The notes beneath the pieces are model-generated. The model ran no database searches. It saw only the letters and a program-made list of their open reading frames with translations, and was not told where the DNA came from. Below are positions 1-8,283 of a DNA stretch of 28,678 bases, in pieces. The number at the start of each line of letters is the position of its first letter. Within the stretch, counting starts at the first letter, position 1. This DNA comes from DATJLY01 sp035604195. GTDB taxonomy: Bacteria; Pseudomonadota; Alphaproteobacteria; ATCC43930; CGMCC-115725. The stretch is taken from assembly GCA_035604195.1 (NCBI GenBank), contig DATNIY010000057.1:1-28678 (forward strand). Direction: 5' to 3'. A program made the position numbers and the translations under genes.

Positions 1-764
1 GCCCGCCCGCCGCTGCGCCGCTGGGCGCGCCGTCGGCGTTGCCGAGCTACCGCAAGGAACAGGTGATCGCGCTCGCCGGCAATCCGCCTTACACGGAAGT
101 GCCGATCAACGCCATGCGCCGGGTGATCGCGCGCCGGCTCACCGAGTCGAAGCAGACCGTCCCGCACTTCTATCTCACCGTCGATTGCGACATTGACAAG
201 CTGTTGGAGGCCCGCGCCGCGATCGCCGCCGCGGCGGAGGTAAAAGTCTCGGTCAACGATTTCGTCATCAAGGCGGCGGCATTGGCGCTGCGCAAGGTGC
301 CGGAGGCCAACGCCTCCTGGAGCGAGGACGCCATTCTCCGCTGGAACGCCGTCGACATCGCCGTCGCGGTCGCGCTCGACGACGGGCTCATCACGCCCAT
401 CGTCAAGAACGCGGACCAGAAGGGTCTGGCGCAGATCGCGGCGGAGATGAAGGATCTGAGCGCGCGGGCGCGCACCGGCAAGCTCAAGCTCACGGAGTTC
501 CAGGGCGGCACCTTCTCGATCTCGAATATGGGCATGTTCGGGGTCAAGGAATTCGCCGCGGTGATCAACCCGCCGCATGGCTGCATTCTTGCCGTCGGCG
601 TGGGCGAGCAGCGGCCGGTGGTCAAGAACGGCGCGCTCGCGGTGGCGAGTGTCATGAGCTGCACGCTCGCCTGCGATCACCGCGTCGTCGACGGCGCCGT
701 CGGCGCGCGCTACATGCAGGTCTTCAAGAAGCTGATCGAGGCGCCCGCGACGATGCTGCTGTGA
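1..764 (+). CDS. pdhC: Dihydrolipoamide acetyltransferase (pyruvate dehydrogenase E2), C-terminal part
   Basis: This is the 3' end of an E2 acyltransferase gene; the reading frame is open from base 3 and enters from outside the window, so the lipoyl and E1/E3-binding domains are not visible. The first residues (PPAAAPLGAP) are an Ala/Pro linker, followed by the whole catalytic domain of about 230 residues. The catalytic HxxxDG motif is present as HRVVDG (His codon at 678-680), and NPPHGCILAVG and the hydrophobic ending MLL fit the mitochondrial/alphaproteobacterial pyruvate dehydrogenase type. The enzyme transfers the acetyl group from lipoamide to CoA in the cytoplasmic complex. lpdA starts 10 bp downstream. 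A branched-chain or 2-oxoglutarate E2 is less likely, given the sequence type and the lpdA-lipA neighbours. Confidence 0.93.
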   Translation, partial: PPAAAPLGAPSALPSYRKEQVIALAGNPPYTEVPINAMRRVIARRLTESKQTVPHFYLTVDCDIDKLLEARAAIAAAAEVKVSVNDFVIKAAALALRKVPEANASWSEDAILRWNAVDIAVAVALDDGLITPIVKNADQKGLAQIAAEMKDLSARARTGKLKLTEFQGGTFSISNMGMFGVKEFAAVINPPHGCILAVGVGEQRPVVKNGALAVASVMSCTLACDHRVVDGAVGARYMQVFKKLIEAPATMLL

Positions 765-774
765 GGAGCCGAAA

Positions 775-2175
775 GTGCCAGAGACATCCTTCGATCTGAT
801 CGTCGTCGGCGGCGGGCCGGGCGGCTATGTCGCGGCGATCCGCGCGGCTCAGCTCGGCATGAAGACGGCGGTGGTGGAGCGCGAGCAATTGGGCGGCATC
901 TGCCTCAATTGGGGCTGCATTCCAACGAAGGCGTTGCTGCGGACCTCGGAGATCAACCATCTCCTCCATCACCTCGACCAATACGGCTTCACGGCGAAGG
1001 ACGTCTCCTTCGACATGAAGAAGATCGTCGAACGCTCGCGCAAAGTCGCGAAGCAGCTCTCCGACGGCGTCAAATTCCTGATGCGCAAGAACAAGATCGA
1101 AGTCTTCGACGGCCACGGCAAATTGGCGGGGAAGGGCAAGCTCGCGGTGACCAAGGACGGTAAAGCCGCTGCCGAGCTCGCGGCCAAGCACATCATCCTC
1201 GCCACCGGCGCCCGCGCCCGCTCGCTCCCCGGGCTCGAGCCCGACGGCAAGCTCATCTGGACCTACAAGGAGGCGATGGTGCCGGACCGCCTGCCGAAAT
1301 CGCTGCTGGTGGTGGGTTCGGGCGCAATCGGCATCGAGTTCGCGAGCTTCTACCGCAATCTCGGGTCGGAGGTGACGGTGGTCGAGGTCCTGGACCGCGT
1401 GCTTCCCATCGAGGACGAGGAGATCTCCGCCTTCGCCCGCAAGAGCTTCGAGAAGCAGGGCATGAAGATCCACACCTCGACGCAGGTGAAGGAGCTGAAG
1501 AAGAGCGCCAATTCCGTCACCGCGACGCTCGCCGCCGGCGACAAGACCAGCACCATCGCCGCCGAGAGGGTCGTGCTCGCGGTCGGCATCGTCGGCAATG
1601 TCGAGGGCCTCGGCCTCGAAGGGACCAAGGTGCGCGTCGAGAAGACCCATATCGTCGCCGACGAATGGCTCGCCACCGACGAGCCCGGGATCTATGCCAT
1701 CGGCGACGTGGTCGGACCGCCCTGGCTCGCGCACAAGGCGATGCATGAGGGCGTCATCTGCGTCGAGCGCATCGCCGGGCTCAACACCGCGCATCCGCTC
1801 GATGTCACGAACGTGCCGGGCTGCACCTATTGCATGCCGCAAGTGGCGTCCGTCGGCCTCACCGAGAAGCAAGCGAAGGCGCAAGGCCACGAGGTGCGAA
1901 TCGGCCGCTTTCCCTATATCGCCAACGGCAAGGCGATCGCGCTGGGCGAGACCGAGGGCCTGGTCAAGACGGTGTTCGACGCCAAGACCGGCGCGCTCCT
2001 GGGCGCGCACATGATCGGCGCCGAGGTCACCGAGCTGATCCAGGGCTATGCCATCGCCCGCACGCTCGAGAGCACCGAGCAGGAGCTGATCGAGACCATC
2101 TTCCCGCATCCGACCTTGTCGGAGATGATGCACGAGGCCGTGCTTGACGCCTATGGCCGCGCCGTCCACATCTAG
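775..2175 (+). CDS. lpdA: Dihydrolipoyl dehydrogenase (E3)
   Basis: The 466-residue flavoprotein reoxidises dihydrolipoamide on E2 and passes electrons to NAD+. The FAD-binding GGGPGGY is at residues 12-18, the redox disulfide lies in GGICLNWGCIPTK (Cys43 and Cys48), an NAD-binding GSGAIG lies near residue 185, and the C-terminal active-site pair HPTLSE has His445 and Glu450. Length is normal for the family. The start is GTG at 775, chosen because AGGAG lies 6 bp upstream, overlapping the E2 stop region. The frame is in operon with the E2 gene (10-bp gap) and is followed by lipA after 4 bp. This arrangement points to the E3 of pyruvate dehydrogenase, though one E3 may serve several complexes. 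Confidence 0.96.
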   Translation: MPETSFDLIVVGGGPGGYVAAIRAAQLGMKTAVVEREQLGGICLNWGCIPTKALLRTSEINHLLHHLDQYGFTAKDVSFDMKKIVERSRKVAKQLSDGVKFLMRKNKIEVFDGHGKLAGKGKLAVTKDGKAAAELAAKHIILATGARARSLPGLEPDGKLIWTYKEAMVPDRLPKSLLVVGSGAIGIEFASFYRNLGSEVTVVEVLDRVLPIEDEEISAFARKSFEKQGMKIHTSTQVKELKKSANSVTATLAAGDKTSTIAAERVVLAVGIVGNVEGLGLEGTKVRVEKTHIVADEWLATDEPGIYAIGDVVGPPWLAHKAMHEGVICVERIAGLNTAHPLDVTNVPGCTYCMPQVASVGLTEKQAKAQGHEVRIGRFPYIANGKAIALGETEGLVKTVFDAKTGALLGAHMIGAEVTELIQGYAIARTLESTEQELIETIFPHPTLSEMMHEAVLDAYGRAVHI

Positions 2176-2179
2176 CGCG

Positions 2180-3118
2180 ATGGCCGACCTTTCCCTCCGC
2201 CACCCCGAAAAGGCGCACAAGCCCGACAATCCCGCGCCGCGCAAGCCGCCGTGGATTCGGGTGCGGGCGCCGGGCTCGCCGGAATACCACGAGACGCGCC
2301 GGCTGATGCGCGAGCTGAAGCTCAACACCGTCTGCGAGGAGGCGGCCTGCCCCAATATCGGCGAATGCTGGAAGCACGGCCACGCGACGGTGATGATCCT
2401 GGGCTCCGTCTGCACCCGCGCCTGCGCGTTCTGCAACGTCGCCACCGGCCGGCCCGATCAATTGGACCCGCACGAGCCCGAACGCGTGGCGGCGGCACTA
2501 GCGCGGCTCGGCCTCGCCCACATCGTCGTCACCTCGGTCGACCGCGACGATCTCGATGACGGCGGCGCCGGGCATTTCGCGCGCACCATCGCCGCCATCC
2601 GCCAGGCCGCGCCCAAGACGACGATCGAAGTGCTGACCCCCGATTTCCTGCGCAAGGAGGGCGCGGTCGAAACCGTGGTCGCGGCCCGGCCCGATGTCTT
2701 CAACCACAATCTCGAGACCGTGCCGCGGCTCTATGCCGAGGTCCGGCCGGGGGCGCGCTACTTCGCCTCGCTGCGGCTGTTGGACCGGGTGAAGCAGCTC
2801 GACCCCGGCATGTTCACCAAATCGGGTCTGATGGTGGGTTTGGGCGAGGAGCGCTCCGAGGTGCTGCAGGTGATGGACGATCTGCGCGCCGCGGATGTCG
2901 ATTTCCTCACCATCGGCCAGTATCTCCAGCCGACGCCGAAGCATCACCGGGTCGATCGCTTCGTTCCGCCCGACGAGTTCGAGAGCTACCGGGCGCAGGC
3001 CTTCGGCAAGGGCTTCCTGATGGTCGCGGCCTCGCCGCTGACGCGTTCCTCGTATCTCGCGGGCGACGATTTCCTGAAGCTCCGCGCCGCGCGCGCCGAA
3101 AAGCTCAAGCGCGTCTGA
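2180..3118 (+). CDS. lipA: Lipoyl synthase
   Basis: A radical SAM enzyme of 312 residues that inserts two sulfurs into protein-bound octanoyl groups to make lipoate, the cofactor of the neighbouring E2. The auxiliary-cluster cysteines are C52, C57 and C63 (CEEAACPNIGEC), the radical SAM cluster cysteines are C78, C82 and C85 (CTRACAFC), and the conserved C-terminal RSSY is at 289-292. The ATG at 2180 is preferred over an in-frame start at 2144, which would lie inside lpdA and add 12 residues; the 2180 start leaves a 4-bp gap after the lpdA stop. Co-transcription with the pyruvate dehydrogenase genes is very likely from the spacing. Confidence 0.96.
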   Translation: MADLSLRHPEKAHKPDNPAPRKPPWIRVRAPGSPEYHETRRLMRELKLNTVCEEAACPNIGECWKHGHATVMILGSVCTRACAFCNVATGRPDQLDPHEPERVAAALARLGLAHIVVTSVDRDDLDDGGAGHFARTIAAIRQAAPKTTIEVLTPDFLRKEGAVETVVAARPDVFNHNLETVPRLYAEVRPGARYFASLRLLDRVKQLDPGMFTKSGLMVGLGEERSEVLQVMDDLRAADVDFLTIGQYLQPTPKHHRVDRFVPPDEFESYRAQAFGKGFLMVAASPLTRSSYLAGDDFLKLRAARAEKLKRV

Positions 3119-3125
3119 GCCCATC

Positions 3126-3593
3126 ATGCCCACGCATGCCGAGCAGCGGCGGCTCCCCTACAGCGCCGCGCAGCTCTTCGAATTGGTCGCCGATGTCGAG
3201 CGCTATCCCGAGTTCCTGCCGTGGTGCGTGGGCGCGCGCGTCCGCGAGCGCACCGACAAGACCATCGTCGCCGATCTCATAATCGGCTTCAAAATGGTGC
3301 GCGAGCGCTTCACCTCGCGCGTCGTCCTCGACCGCCCCGACCGCATCGACGTGAGCTATGCCGAAGGGCCGTTCCGCTATCTCAACAACCACTGGACCTT
3401 CCAGCCGCAGCCGGACGGCGGCTGCGTCATCGACTTCTATGTCGATTTCGAGTTCCGCTCGCGCATGCTGCAGAAGATCATCGAGGTGCTCTTCCACGAG
3501 GCCGTGCGCCGCATGGTTTCGGCCTTCGAGGCCCGCGCGCGCCGTCTCTATGGCGAGCCGGCGCAGGGCGGCGCGGCGGCGAAGCCGGCGTAA
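3126..3593 (+). CDS. ratA: RatA/COQ10-type START-domain protein
   Basis: A 155-residue single-domain protein of the polyketide-cyclase/START family. The N-terminal stretch PYSAAQLFELVADVERYPEF and the later SYAEGPFRYLNNHW are hallmarks of the COQ10/RatA group. COQ10 proteins bind ubiquinone or its precursors and help respiration; E. coli RatA was described as inhibiting ribosome subunit joining. The position right behind lipA (7-bp gap) is a common alphaproteobacterial order and favours the quinone-chaperone role, but the sequence alone does not decide. The ribosome binding site is weak, suggesting translation coupled to lipA. It converges on the PilZ gene with 13 bp between stops. Confidence 0.85.
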   Translation: MPTHAEQRRLPYSAAQLFELVADVERYPEFLPWCVGARVRERTDKTIVADLIIGFKMVRERFTSRVVLDRPDRIDVSYAEGPFRYLNNHWTFQPQPDGGCVIDFYVDFEFRSRMLQKIIEVLFHEAVRRMVSAFEARARRLYGEPAQGGAAAKPA

Positions 3594-3606
3594 GGCCCGG
3601 CGCGGA

Positions 3607-3954
3607 TCAGAGCGGCAGCGCGGTGCGCAGCGTGCGGGCGATGAGCTCGGTGGGCTCGACGAAGCGCAGGCCGGCGGTGCGGATGCCGGCGATGTCGGTC
3701 TGCCACACCACCTTGGCGCGGAGCGCGCCGATGCGGTCGATCGCCAAGGTCACCATCTGGTCCGGCGCCAGCGGTACGGCGAGCCGCACCTTGGCGCCGC
3801 CGCGTGACAGATCGAGCGCGATGCAGTCGAAGCTGCCCGACAGCGTCTGAAGCCGGGCCGACCACAGCACCGGCTTGCGGTCGCGCTCGCGCCGTTCCTG
3901 CAACAGGGCTTCGTCCGTCGGCTCGTCCTGTTGCGACGGTTCCGTGCCGCTCAT
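3607..3954 (-). CDS. PilZ domain protein
   Basis: A 115-residue cytoplasmic protein consisting of a charged N-terminal tail and one PilZ domain. The cyclic-di-GMP-binding signatures are visible: an RxxxR arrangement at R22-R26 and DLSRGG at residues 48-53, matching (D/N)xSxxG. Such stand-alone PilZ proteins sense c-di-GMP and act by protein contacts in motility, polysaccharide synthesis or cell-surface control; the target here cannot be inferred because the neighbours are unrelated metabolic genes. The 126 bp upstream (3955-4080) separates it from the end of modC and may hold its own promoter, but no convincing -35/-10 pair was found. Confidence 0.82.
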   Translation of the reverse strand: MSGTEPSQQDEPTDEALLQERRERDRKPVLWSARLQTLSGSFDCIALDLSRGGAKVRLAVPLAPDQMVTLAIDRIGALRAKVVWQTDIAGIRTAGLRFVEPTELIARTLRTALPL

Positions 3955-4080
3955 GGTCCTCGGGCGCCTCGCGCGCGGTAGGATTAGCGAAAACGCCTGA
4001 CCCTAAGCCCGAAAGATTGAGCGAGGCTTACGGACGGACGCAATTTGTCGCGACTTTGCCCGGCATTCGAGCGATTCCGG

Positions 4081-5220
4081 TCAGGACAGCTCGCTCTCGG
4101 CGAAGGGCTCCGGCGCCGCATCGCGGCGGCCATAGCTGCTGCGGTCGATCGCCACGGTCTTGACCAGGGCATAGACCGGGCTGCCCGGCTTGAGGCCGAG
4201 ATCGGCCAGCGCCCGCGCGGTGATGCGCGCCCACAGGATCACCGGCGCTGGCGCCGTGCCGATGTCGAGGGTGAGATCGATCACCGGGCCGCGGTCGGGC
4301 GCGATCTCGATCACCCGCCCGGCGAAGGAATTCCGGATCGAAAGCCCGGCGGGCGGCGCCAGCGCCAGAACCACGTCGCGCGCCCGGACGCGCACCCGGA
4401 CCGCCGCGCCCGGCGGCAGGTCGAGGCGCGGCACGCGCAGGCTGCCGCCGGGAAAGGCCAGCTCGGTGAGGCCGAAGGCCGCATCATGGCCGGCGACGCT
4501 GGTGCGGATCACGGCGCCCGCCTCGTAGCGCCCGGTGAGCGGGCGAAGATCGAGACGGCCGGTCAACTCCTCGACCGTTCCCACCGCGGCGACGCGGCCC
4601 TCCGACAGCAGGACCAAGGTGTCGGCGAGCCGCACGATCTCCTCCATCGCATGCGTGACATAGACGATGGGAATGCCCAAATCCCTGAGCCGCTCGATGA
4701 AGGGCAGGATCTCGGCCTTGCGCGGCTGATCGAGCGCGGCGAGCGGCTCGTCCATGAGCACGAGTTGGGGGTCGGCGAGGAGGGCGCGGCCGATGGCGAC
4801 GCGTTGCTTCTCGCCGCCGGAGAGATCGCCGGGCCGGCGGTCGAGCAATGCCGCGAGTCCGAAGCGCGCCACCACCGCATCGAAGGACAAGGCGGGGTCG
4901 CGCGGCGGCCCGGACCGTTGGCCGTAAGTCAGATTGCCGCGGACGGAGTAATGCGGAAAGAGCCTTCCCTCCTGGAAGACATAGCCGAGCCGCCGCCGCT
5001 CCGGCGGCAGATCGATGCCGCGCGCGGCGTCGAACAACACGGTGCCGCCGAGCGCGATTCGCCCGCGCTCCGGGCGGAGGAGCCCGGCAAAAGCGTTGAC
5101 GAGCGTCGTCTTGCCCGCGCCGGAGCGGCCGAAGAGCGCGGTGATGCCCTGGGCCGGCGCGGTGAAGCGTGCCGCGAGGGTGAAGGCGCCGAGGCGCTTT
5201 TCGATATCGACCTCGATCAC
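4081..5220 (-). CDS. modC: Molybdate ABC transporter ATP-binding protein
   Basis: The 379-residue ATPase of a molybdate/tungstate importer. Walker A GRSGAGKT is at residues 31-38, followed by the signature LSGGEKQRVAIGRALL, Walker B LVLMDEPLAALD and the switch histidine in YVTHAMEE. The C-terminal 130 or so residues form a TOBE/Mop-type domain (RVRARDVVLAL, SIRNSFAGRV, LKPGSPVYALVKTVAID), the oxyanion-binding domain typical of ModC. The start is a GTG at 5220 whose bases overlap the modB stop (GTGA), so translation is probably coupled. A much longer open frame continues upstream through modB but is not coding. No modA is present nearby. Confidence 0.93.
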   Translation of the reverse strand: MIEVDIEKRLGAFTLAARFTAPAQGITALFGRSGAGKTTLVNAFAGLLRPERGRIALGGTVLFDAARGIDLPPERRRLGYVFQEGRLFPHYSVRGNLTYGQRSGPPRDPALSFDAVVARFGLAALLDRRPGDLSGGEKQRVAIGRALLADPQLVLMDEPLAALDQPRKAEILPFIERLRDLGIPIVYVTHAMEEIVRLADTLVLLSEGRVAAVGTVEELTGRLDLRPLTGRYEAGAVIRTSVAGHDAAFGLTELAFPGGSLRVPRLDLPPGAAVRVRVRARDVVLALAPPAGLSIRNSFAGRVIEIAPDRGPVIDLTLDIGTAPAPVILWARITARALADLGLKPGSPVYALVKTVAIDRSSYGRRDAAPEPFAESELS

Positions 5221-5915
5221 GACTGGCCCCGGAGACGCTTGTCGAGCCGGCGCGCCGCGATATCGGACGCCCAGAGCGCAATGAGCGCCAGCACGACCGA
5301 GATGATGGCAAGCCGCGCCGCCGGCCAATCGCTGCCGGGCGCTTGCGTCAAGGTGTAGAGCGCGAGCGGCAGGGTGCGGGTCTCGCCGGGAATGTTGGAG
5401 ACGAAGGTGATGGTCGCACCGAACTCGCCGACGCTGCGCGCAAAGCCGAGGATGATTCCGACCAGGATGCCCGGCGCCATCAGCGGCACGGTGACGGTGA
5501 CGAAGACGCGCCAGCGCCCGGCGCCGAGCGTCCGCGCCGCCGCCTCGAGCCGTTGGTCGACGCCTTCGAGCGAAAGCTGCATCGCCCGCACCATCAGCGG
5601 AAACGCCATAACCGCCGAGGCGAGCGCCGCGCCCTTCCAGGTGAAGGCGACTGTGATGCCGAAACTGTCGTAGAGAAAGGCGCCGATCGGGCCGCGGCGC
5701 CCGAAGAGCAGCAGGAGGACGTAGCCGACCACCACCGGCGGCAGCACCAGCGGCAAATGCACGGCGCCGCTGACCAGCCCCTTGCCGGGAAACCGGCAGC
5801 GCGCCAAGAGCCAGGACGCGGCGATGCCGAAGGGCAGGCTGATGACGACGCTGACGAGGCCAACGCGCAGACTGAGGGCGAGCGCCTCGGCCTCGAGCGG
5901 CGTCAAGAGAGCCAT
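5217..5915 (-). CDS. modB: Molybdate ABC transporter permease
   Basis: A 232-residue inner-membrane permease beginning MALLTPLEAEALALSL. About five to six hydrophobic segments are visible, and the cytoplasmic coupling loop has the EAA-type pattern EAAARTLGAGRWRVFVTV. Sequence and length match ModB (EFGATITFVSNIPGETRTLPLA is very characteristic). The ATG at 5915 shares its A with the TGA of metC (TGATG), and the end overlaps the modC start by 4 bp. The three genes therefore form one translationally coupled unit. A start further upstream would extend into metC and is unlikely. The partner periplasmic protein ModA must be encoded elsewhere. Confidence 0.92.
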   Translation of the reverse strand: MALLTPLEAEALALSLRVGLVSVVISLPFGIAASWLLARCRFPGKGLVSGAVHLPLVLPPVVVGYVLLLLFGRRGPIGAFLYDSFGITVAFTWKGAALASAVMAFPLMVRAMQLSLEGVDQRLEAAARTLGAGRWRVFVTVTVPLMAPGILVGIILGFARSVGEFGATITFVSNIPGETRTLPLALYTLTQAPGSDWPAARLAIISVVLALIALWASDIAARRLDKRLRGQS

Positions 5916-7096
5916 CAGCGTGCGGCGGCGAGGCGGGCGAAGCCCTGCTCGAGATCGGCAATGAGGTCGCCCAAATCCTCGAGCCCGGCGTGAAGGCGCA
6001 GCACCGCGCCCTCGGTCCACGGCACCGCCGTGCGCAGCCGCTCGGGATGGGCCGGCAGAATCAGGCTCTCGAAGCCGCCCCAGCTCGCGCCCATGCCGAA
6101 GAGCTCCATGCCGTCGAGCATGGCGTCGATCGCGGGCTTGGCGATGTCGCGGTGGAGCACGATGGCGAAGAGGCCGCTCGCGCCGGTGAAATCGCGGCGC
6201 CACAGCGCATGGCCGGGATCTTCGGGCAGGCCCGGATGCAGGACGCGCGCCACCTCGGGCCGCTTCTCAAGCCAGCGCGCGAGCGCCAGCCCCTGCGCCT
6301 GGTGCTGCCTGAGCCGCACTGCCGCCGTGCGCAACCCGCGCAGCGCCAGGTAGCAATCGTCGGGCGCCGCATGATTGCCCATCTCGGTCGCGGCGGTTCG
6401 CACCGGCAGAAAACTCTCTTCCGTGCAGACCGCGATGCCCATCATCACATCGGAATGGCCGACGATGTATTTGGTGGCGGCGATCACCTCGACATCGACG
6501 CCCAAAGCCAGCGGCTTGAAGAAGAGCGGCGCCGCCCAGGTGTTGTCGATGACCGTGCGCAGCCCGCGCGCCTTCGCCGCCGCGACGATCGCCGGCACGT
6601 CCTGCATCTCGAAGGTGAGCGAGCCCGGGCTCTCGAGATAGACGAGGCGGGTGTTCGACTGGAACAGCTCGGCGATGCCGGCGCCGAGGCGCGGATCATA
6701 GAAAGTCGTGGCGACGCCGAAGCGGGCGAGGAAGCCGGTGCAGAAGGCGCGCACCGGCCCATAGACCGAATCGGGCACCAGCACATGGTCGCCGGCGCGC
6801 ACGAAGCCCAGGATCGCCGCATAGCATGACGCCGCCCCCGAGCAAAAGGCGATGGCGCGATGGCCGCCCTCGATCGCCGCGACCGCCTCCTCGAGCGCGA
6901 AAGTGGTGGGCGTGCCGTAGCGGCCATAGGTCACCTGGTTGTAGCGGTTGCGCTGCGCCTTCTCGAGATCGGCGACCGTCCGGTGGAGAATGGTCGAGGC
7001 GTGATAGACCGGCGGGTTGACGACGCCGAAATTTGCATAGGGGTCGCGGCCGGCATGGGTGATGAGCGTGTCGGCTTTCTTCGATTTGCTGCGCAT
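5915..7096 (-). CDS. metC: Cystathionine beta-lyase (Cys/Met PLP enzyme)
   Basis: A 393-residue PLP enzyme of the Cys/Met metabolism family. The Tyr-containing YGRYGTPT (57-64), VIDNTWAAP with Asp184, and the PLP lysine in AATKYIVGHSD (Lys209) are all visible. Cystathionine beta-lyase cleaves cystathionine to homocysteine, pyruvate and ammonia; the overall sequence (AFCSGAASCYAAIL, GHSDVMMG) is of MetC type rather than cystathionine gamma-synthase. The ATG at 7096 (MRSKSKKADTLITHAG) is preferred; the frame runs 64 codons further upstream, but that part is low-complexity and unlike the family. It is the first gene of metC-modB-modC, an unusual partnership, and is divergent from aapJ across 149 bp. 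Confidence 0.9.
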   Translation of the reverse strand: MRSKSKKADTLITHAGRDPYANFGVVNPPVYHASTILHRTVADLEKAQRNRYNQVTYGRYGTPTTFALEEAVAAIEGGHRAIAFCSGAASCYAAILGFVRAGDHVLVPDSVYGPVRAFCTGFLARFGVATTFYDPRLGAGIAELFQSNTRLVYLESPGSLTFEMQDVPAIVAAAKARGLRTVIDNTWAAPLFFKPLALGVDVEVIAATKYIVGHSDVMMGIAVCTEESFLPVRTAATEMGNHAAPDDCYLALRGLRTAAVRLRQHQAQGLALARWLEKRPEVARVLHPGLPEDPGHALWRRDFTGASGLFAIVLHRDIAKPAIDAMLDGMELFGMGASWGGFESLILPAHPERLRTAVPWTEGAVLRLHAGLEDLGDLIADLEQGFARLAAAR

Positions 7097-7166
7097 CGCG
7101 CGAGGCCTCGGACAAAGGGTCGGGCTCGCGCCATCTTGCAACGCGCCCGAAGGCGAGGCCAGACCC

Positions 7167-7218
7167 GTTTTCCGCAGCCGCCGATGCGGATGCGGCGGCT
7201 TCGCTAGCGGCGGAAAAC
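7167..7218. repeat. Bulged 17-bp inverted repeat between metC and aapJ
   Basis: Two nested perfect arms are visible: GTTTTCCGC (7167-7175) pairs with GCGGAAAAC (7210-7218), and AGCCGCCG (7176-7183) pairs with CGGCGGCT (7193-7200). The loop is 9 nt and one side carries a 9-nt bulge. It lies in the 149-bp divergent intergenic region, so it is not a simple terminator. It could be an operator, a leader structure of either gene, or a copy of a dispersed palindromic element. Confidence 0.7.
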
Positions 7219-7245
7219 GCTCTAAGATGGCGGCCAAGGCTGAGA

Positions 7246-8283
7246 GTGGGGGAGCGCGTGACATTCTCGAAGGCTTTCGCCGCGGCACTCGCGCTTGCGG
7301 CCGCGGCGCAACTCGCGGCGCCGGCCGCGGCGGGGACCCTCGCGGCGGTCAAGGGACGCGGCTATTTGATCTGCGGCGTCTCGACCGGGCTCGCCGGCTT
7401 CTCCATCGCCGATCAGCAAGGGCGCTACACCGGGCTCGACGTCGACACCTGCCGCGCCGTCGCCGCCGCGGTGCTCGGCGATGCCGGCAAAGCCAAATTC
7501 ATCCCGAGCACGGCGGAGCAGCGCTTCACCCTGCTGCAATCGGGCGAGATCGATGTGCTCACGCGCAACACGACCTGGACCTTGGCGCGCGACACCGGCC
7601 TCGGCCTGACCTTCGCGCCGGTGACCTATTACGACGGCCAAGGCTTCATGGTGGCGAAGAAGCTTGGCGTGAAGAGCGCCAAGGAACTCAACGGCGCCAG
7701 CATCTGCGTCCAGCCGGGCACCACGACCGAGCTCAACCTGGCCGACTATTTCCGCACCAATCACCTGAGCTTCAAGCCCGTGGTCATCGCCCAGCTCGAA
7801 GAAGCCGAGAACGCCTTCTTCTCCGGCCGCTGCGACAGCTATACGACCGACCGCTCTGGCCTCGCCGGGACGCGGGCGGGGAAGGCGGCCAATCCCGACG
7901 ACTATCTCATCCTGCCCGAGGTGATCTCGAAGGAGCCTCTGGCGCCGGCCGTGCGCCACGGCGACGACGAATGGTTCGCCATCGTCAAATGGACCGTCTT
8001 TGCGCTCATCGCCGCCGAGGAGAAGGGCATTACCTCGAAGAACGTCGAGGACATGCGCAAGAGCGACGATCCCGAGGTGAAGCGCATGCTCGGGACGACC
8101 CCCGGCCTGGGACAGCAGCTCCATCTCGACGAGGCCTGGGCCTACAATATCGTCAAGCAGGTCGGCAATTACGGCGAAATCTTCGACCGCAACGTCGGCA
8201 AGGATTCGCCCTTGAAGCTCGAGCGCGGCCTCAATGCGCTGTGGAGCCAGGGCGGGCTGATGTACGCGATGCCCTTCCGGTGA
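7246..8283 (+). CDS. aapJ: General L-amino acid ABC transporter substrate-binding protein
   Basis: A 345-residue periplasmic binding protein of family 3. A signal peptide is clear (positive start, Ala/Leu core, cleavage likely after A29 in AAPAAA-GTL). The mature part begins VKGRGYLICGVSTGLAGFS and contains NTTWTLARDTGLGLTFAPVTYYDGQGFMV, typical of AapJ/BztA, which bind a wide range of L-amino acids. The GTG at 7246 has AAGG 6 bp upstream; an alternative GTG at 7258, after a G-rich GGGGGAG, gives a protein four residues shorter and cannot be excluded. It is the first gene of aapJQMP; its stop overlaps the aapQ start as TGATG. Confidence 0.93.
   Translation: MGERVTFSKAFAAALALAAAAQLAAPAAAGTLAAVKGRGYLICGVSTGLAGFSIADQQGRYTGLDVDTCRAVAAAVLGDAGKAKFIPSTAEQRFTLLQSGEIDVLTRNTTWTLARDTGLGLTFAPVTYYDGQGFMVAKKLGVKSAKELNGASICVQPGTTTELNLADYFRTNHLSFKPVVIAQLEEAENAFFSGRCDSYTTDRSGLAGTRAGKAANPDDYLILPEVISKEPLAPAVRHGDDEWFAIVKWTVFALIAAEEKGITSKNVEDMRKSDDPEVKRMLGTTPGLGQQLHLDEAWAYNIVKQVGNYGEIFDRNVGKDSPLKLERGLNALWSQGGLMYAMPFR

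Noticed and set aside
724..2445. A 573-codon reverse-strand open frame across lpdA and the start of lipA
   Set aside because: It is the GC-rich antisense shadow of lpdA and lipA; the product is rich in Arg, Asp, His and Leu with no domain, while the plus-strand proteins show full catalytic motifs.
4045..5358. A 437-codon plus-strand open frame opposite modC
   Set aside because: Composition is typical of antisense frames in GC-rich genes and it has no recognisable domain, whereas modC on the minus strand has all ABC ATPase motifs.
7097..7245. A SAM-responsive or molybdenum-cofactor riboswitch before metC-modBC
   Set aside because: The region holds a strong hairpin, but I could not see the conserved core bases of either riboswitch class.
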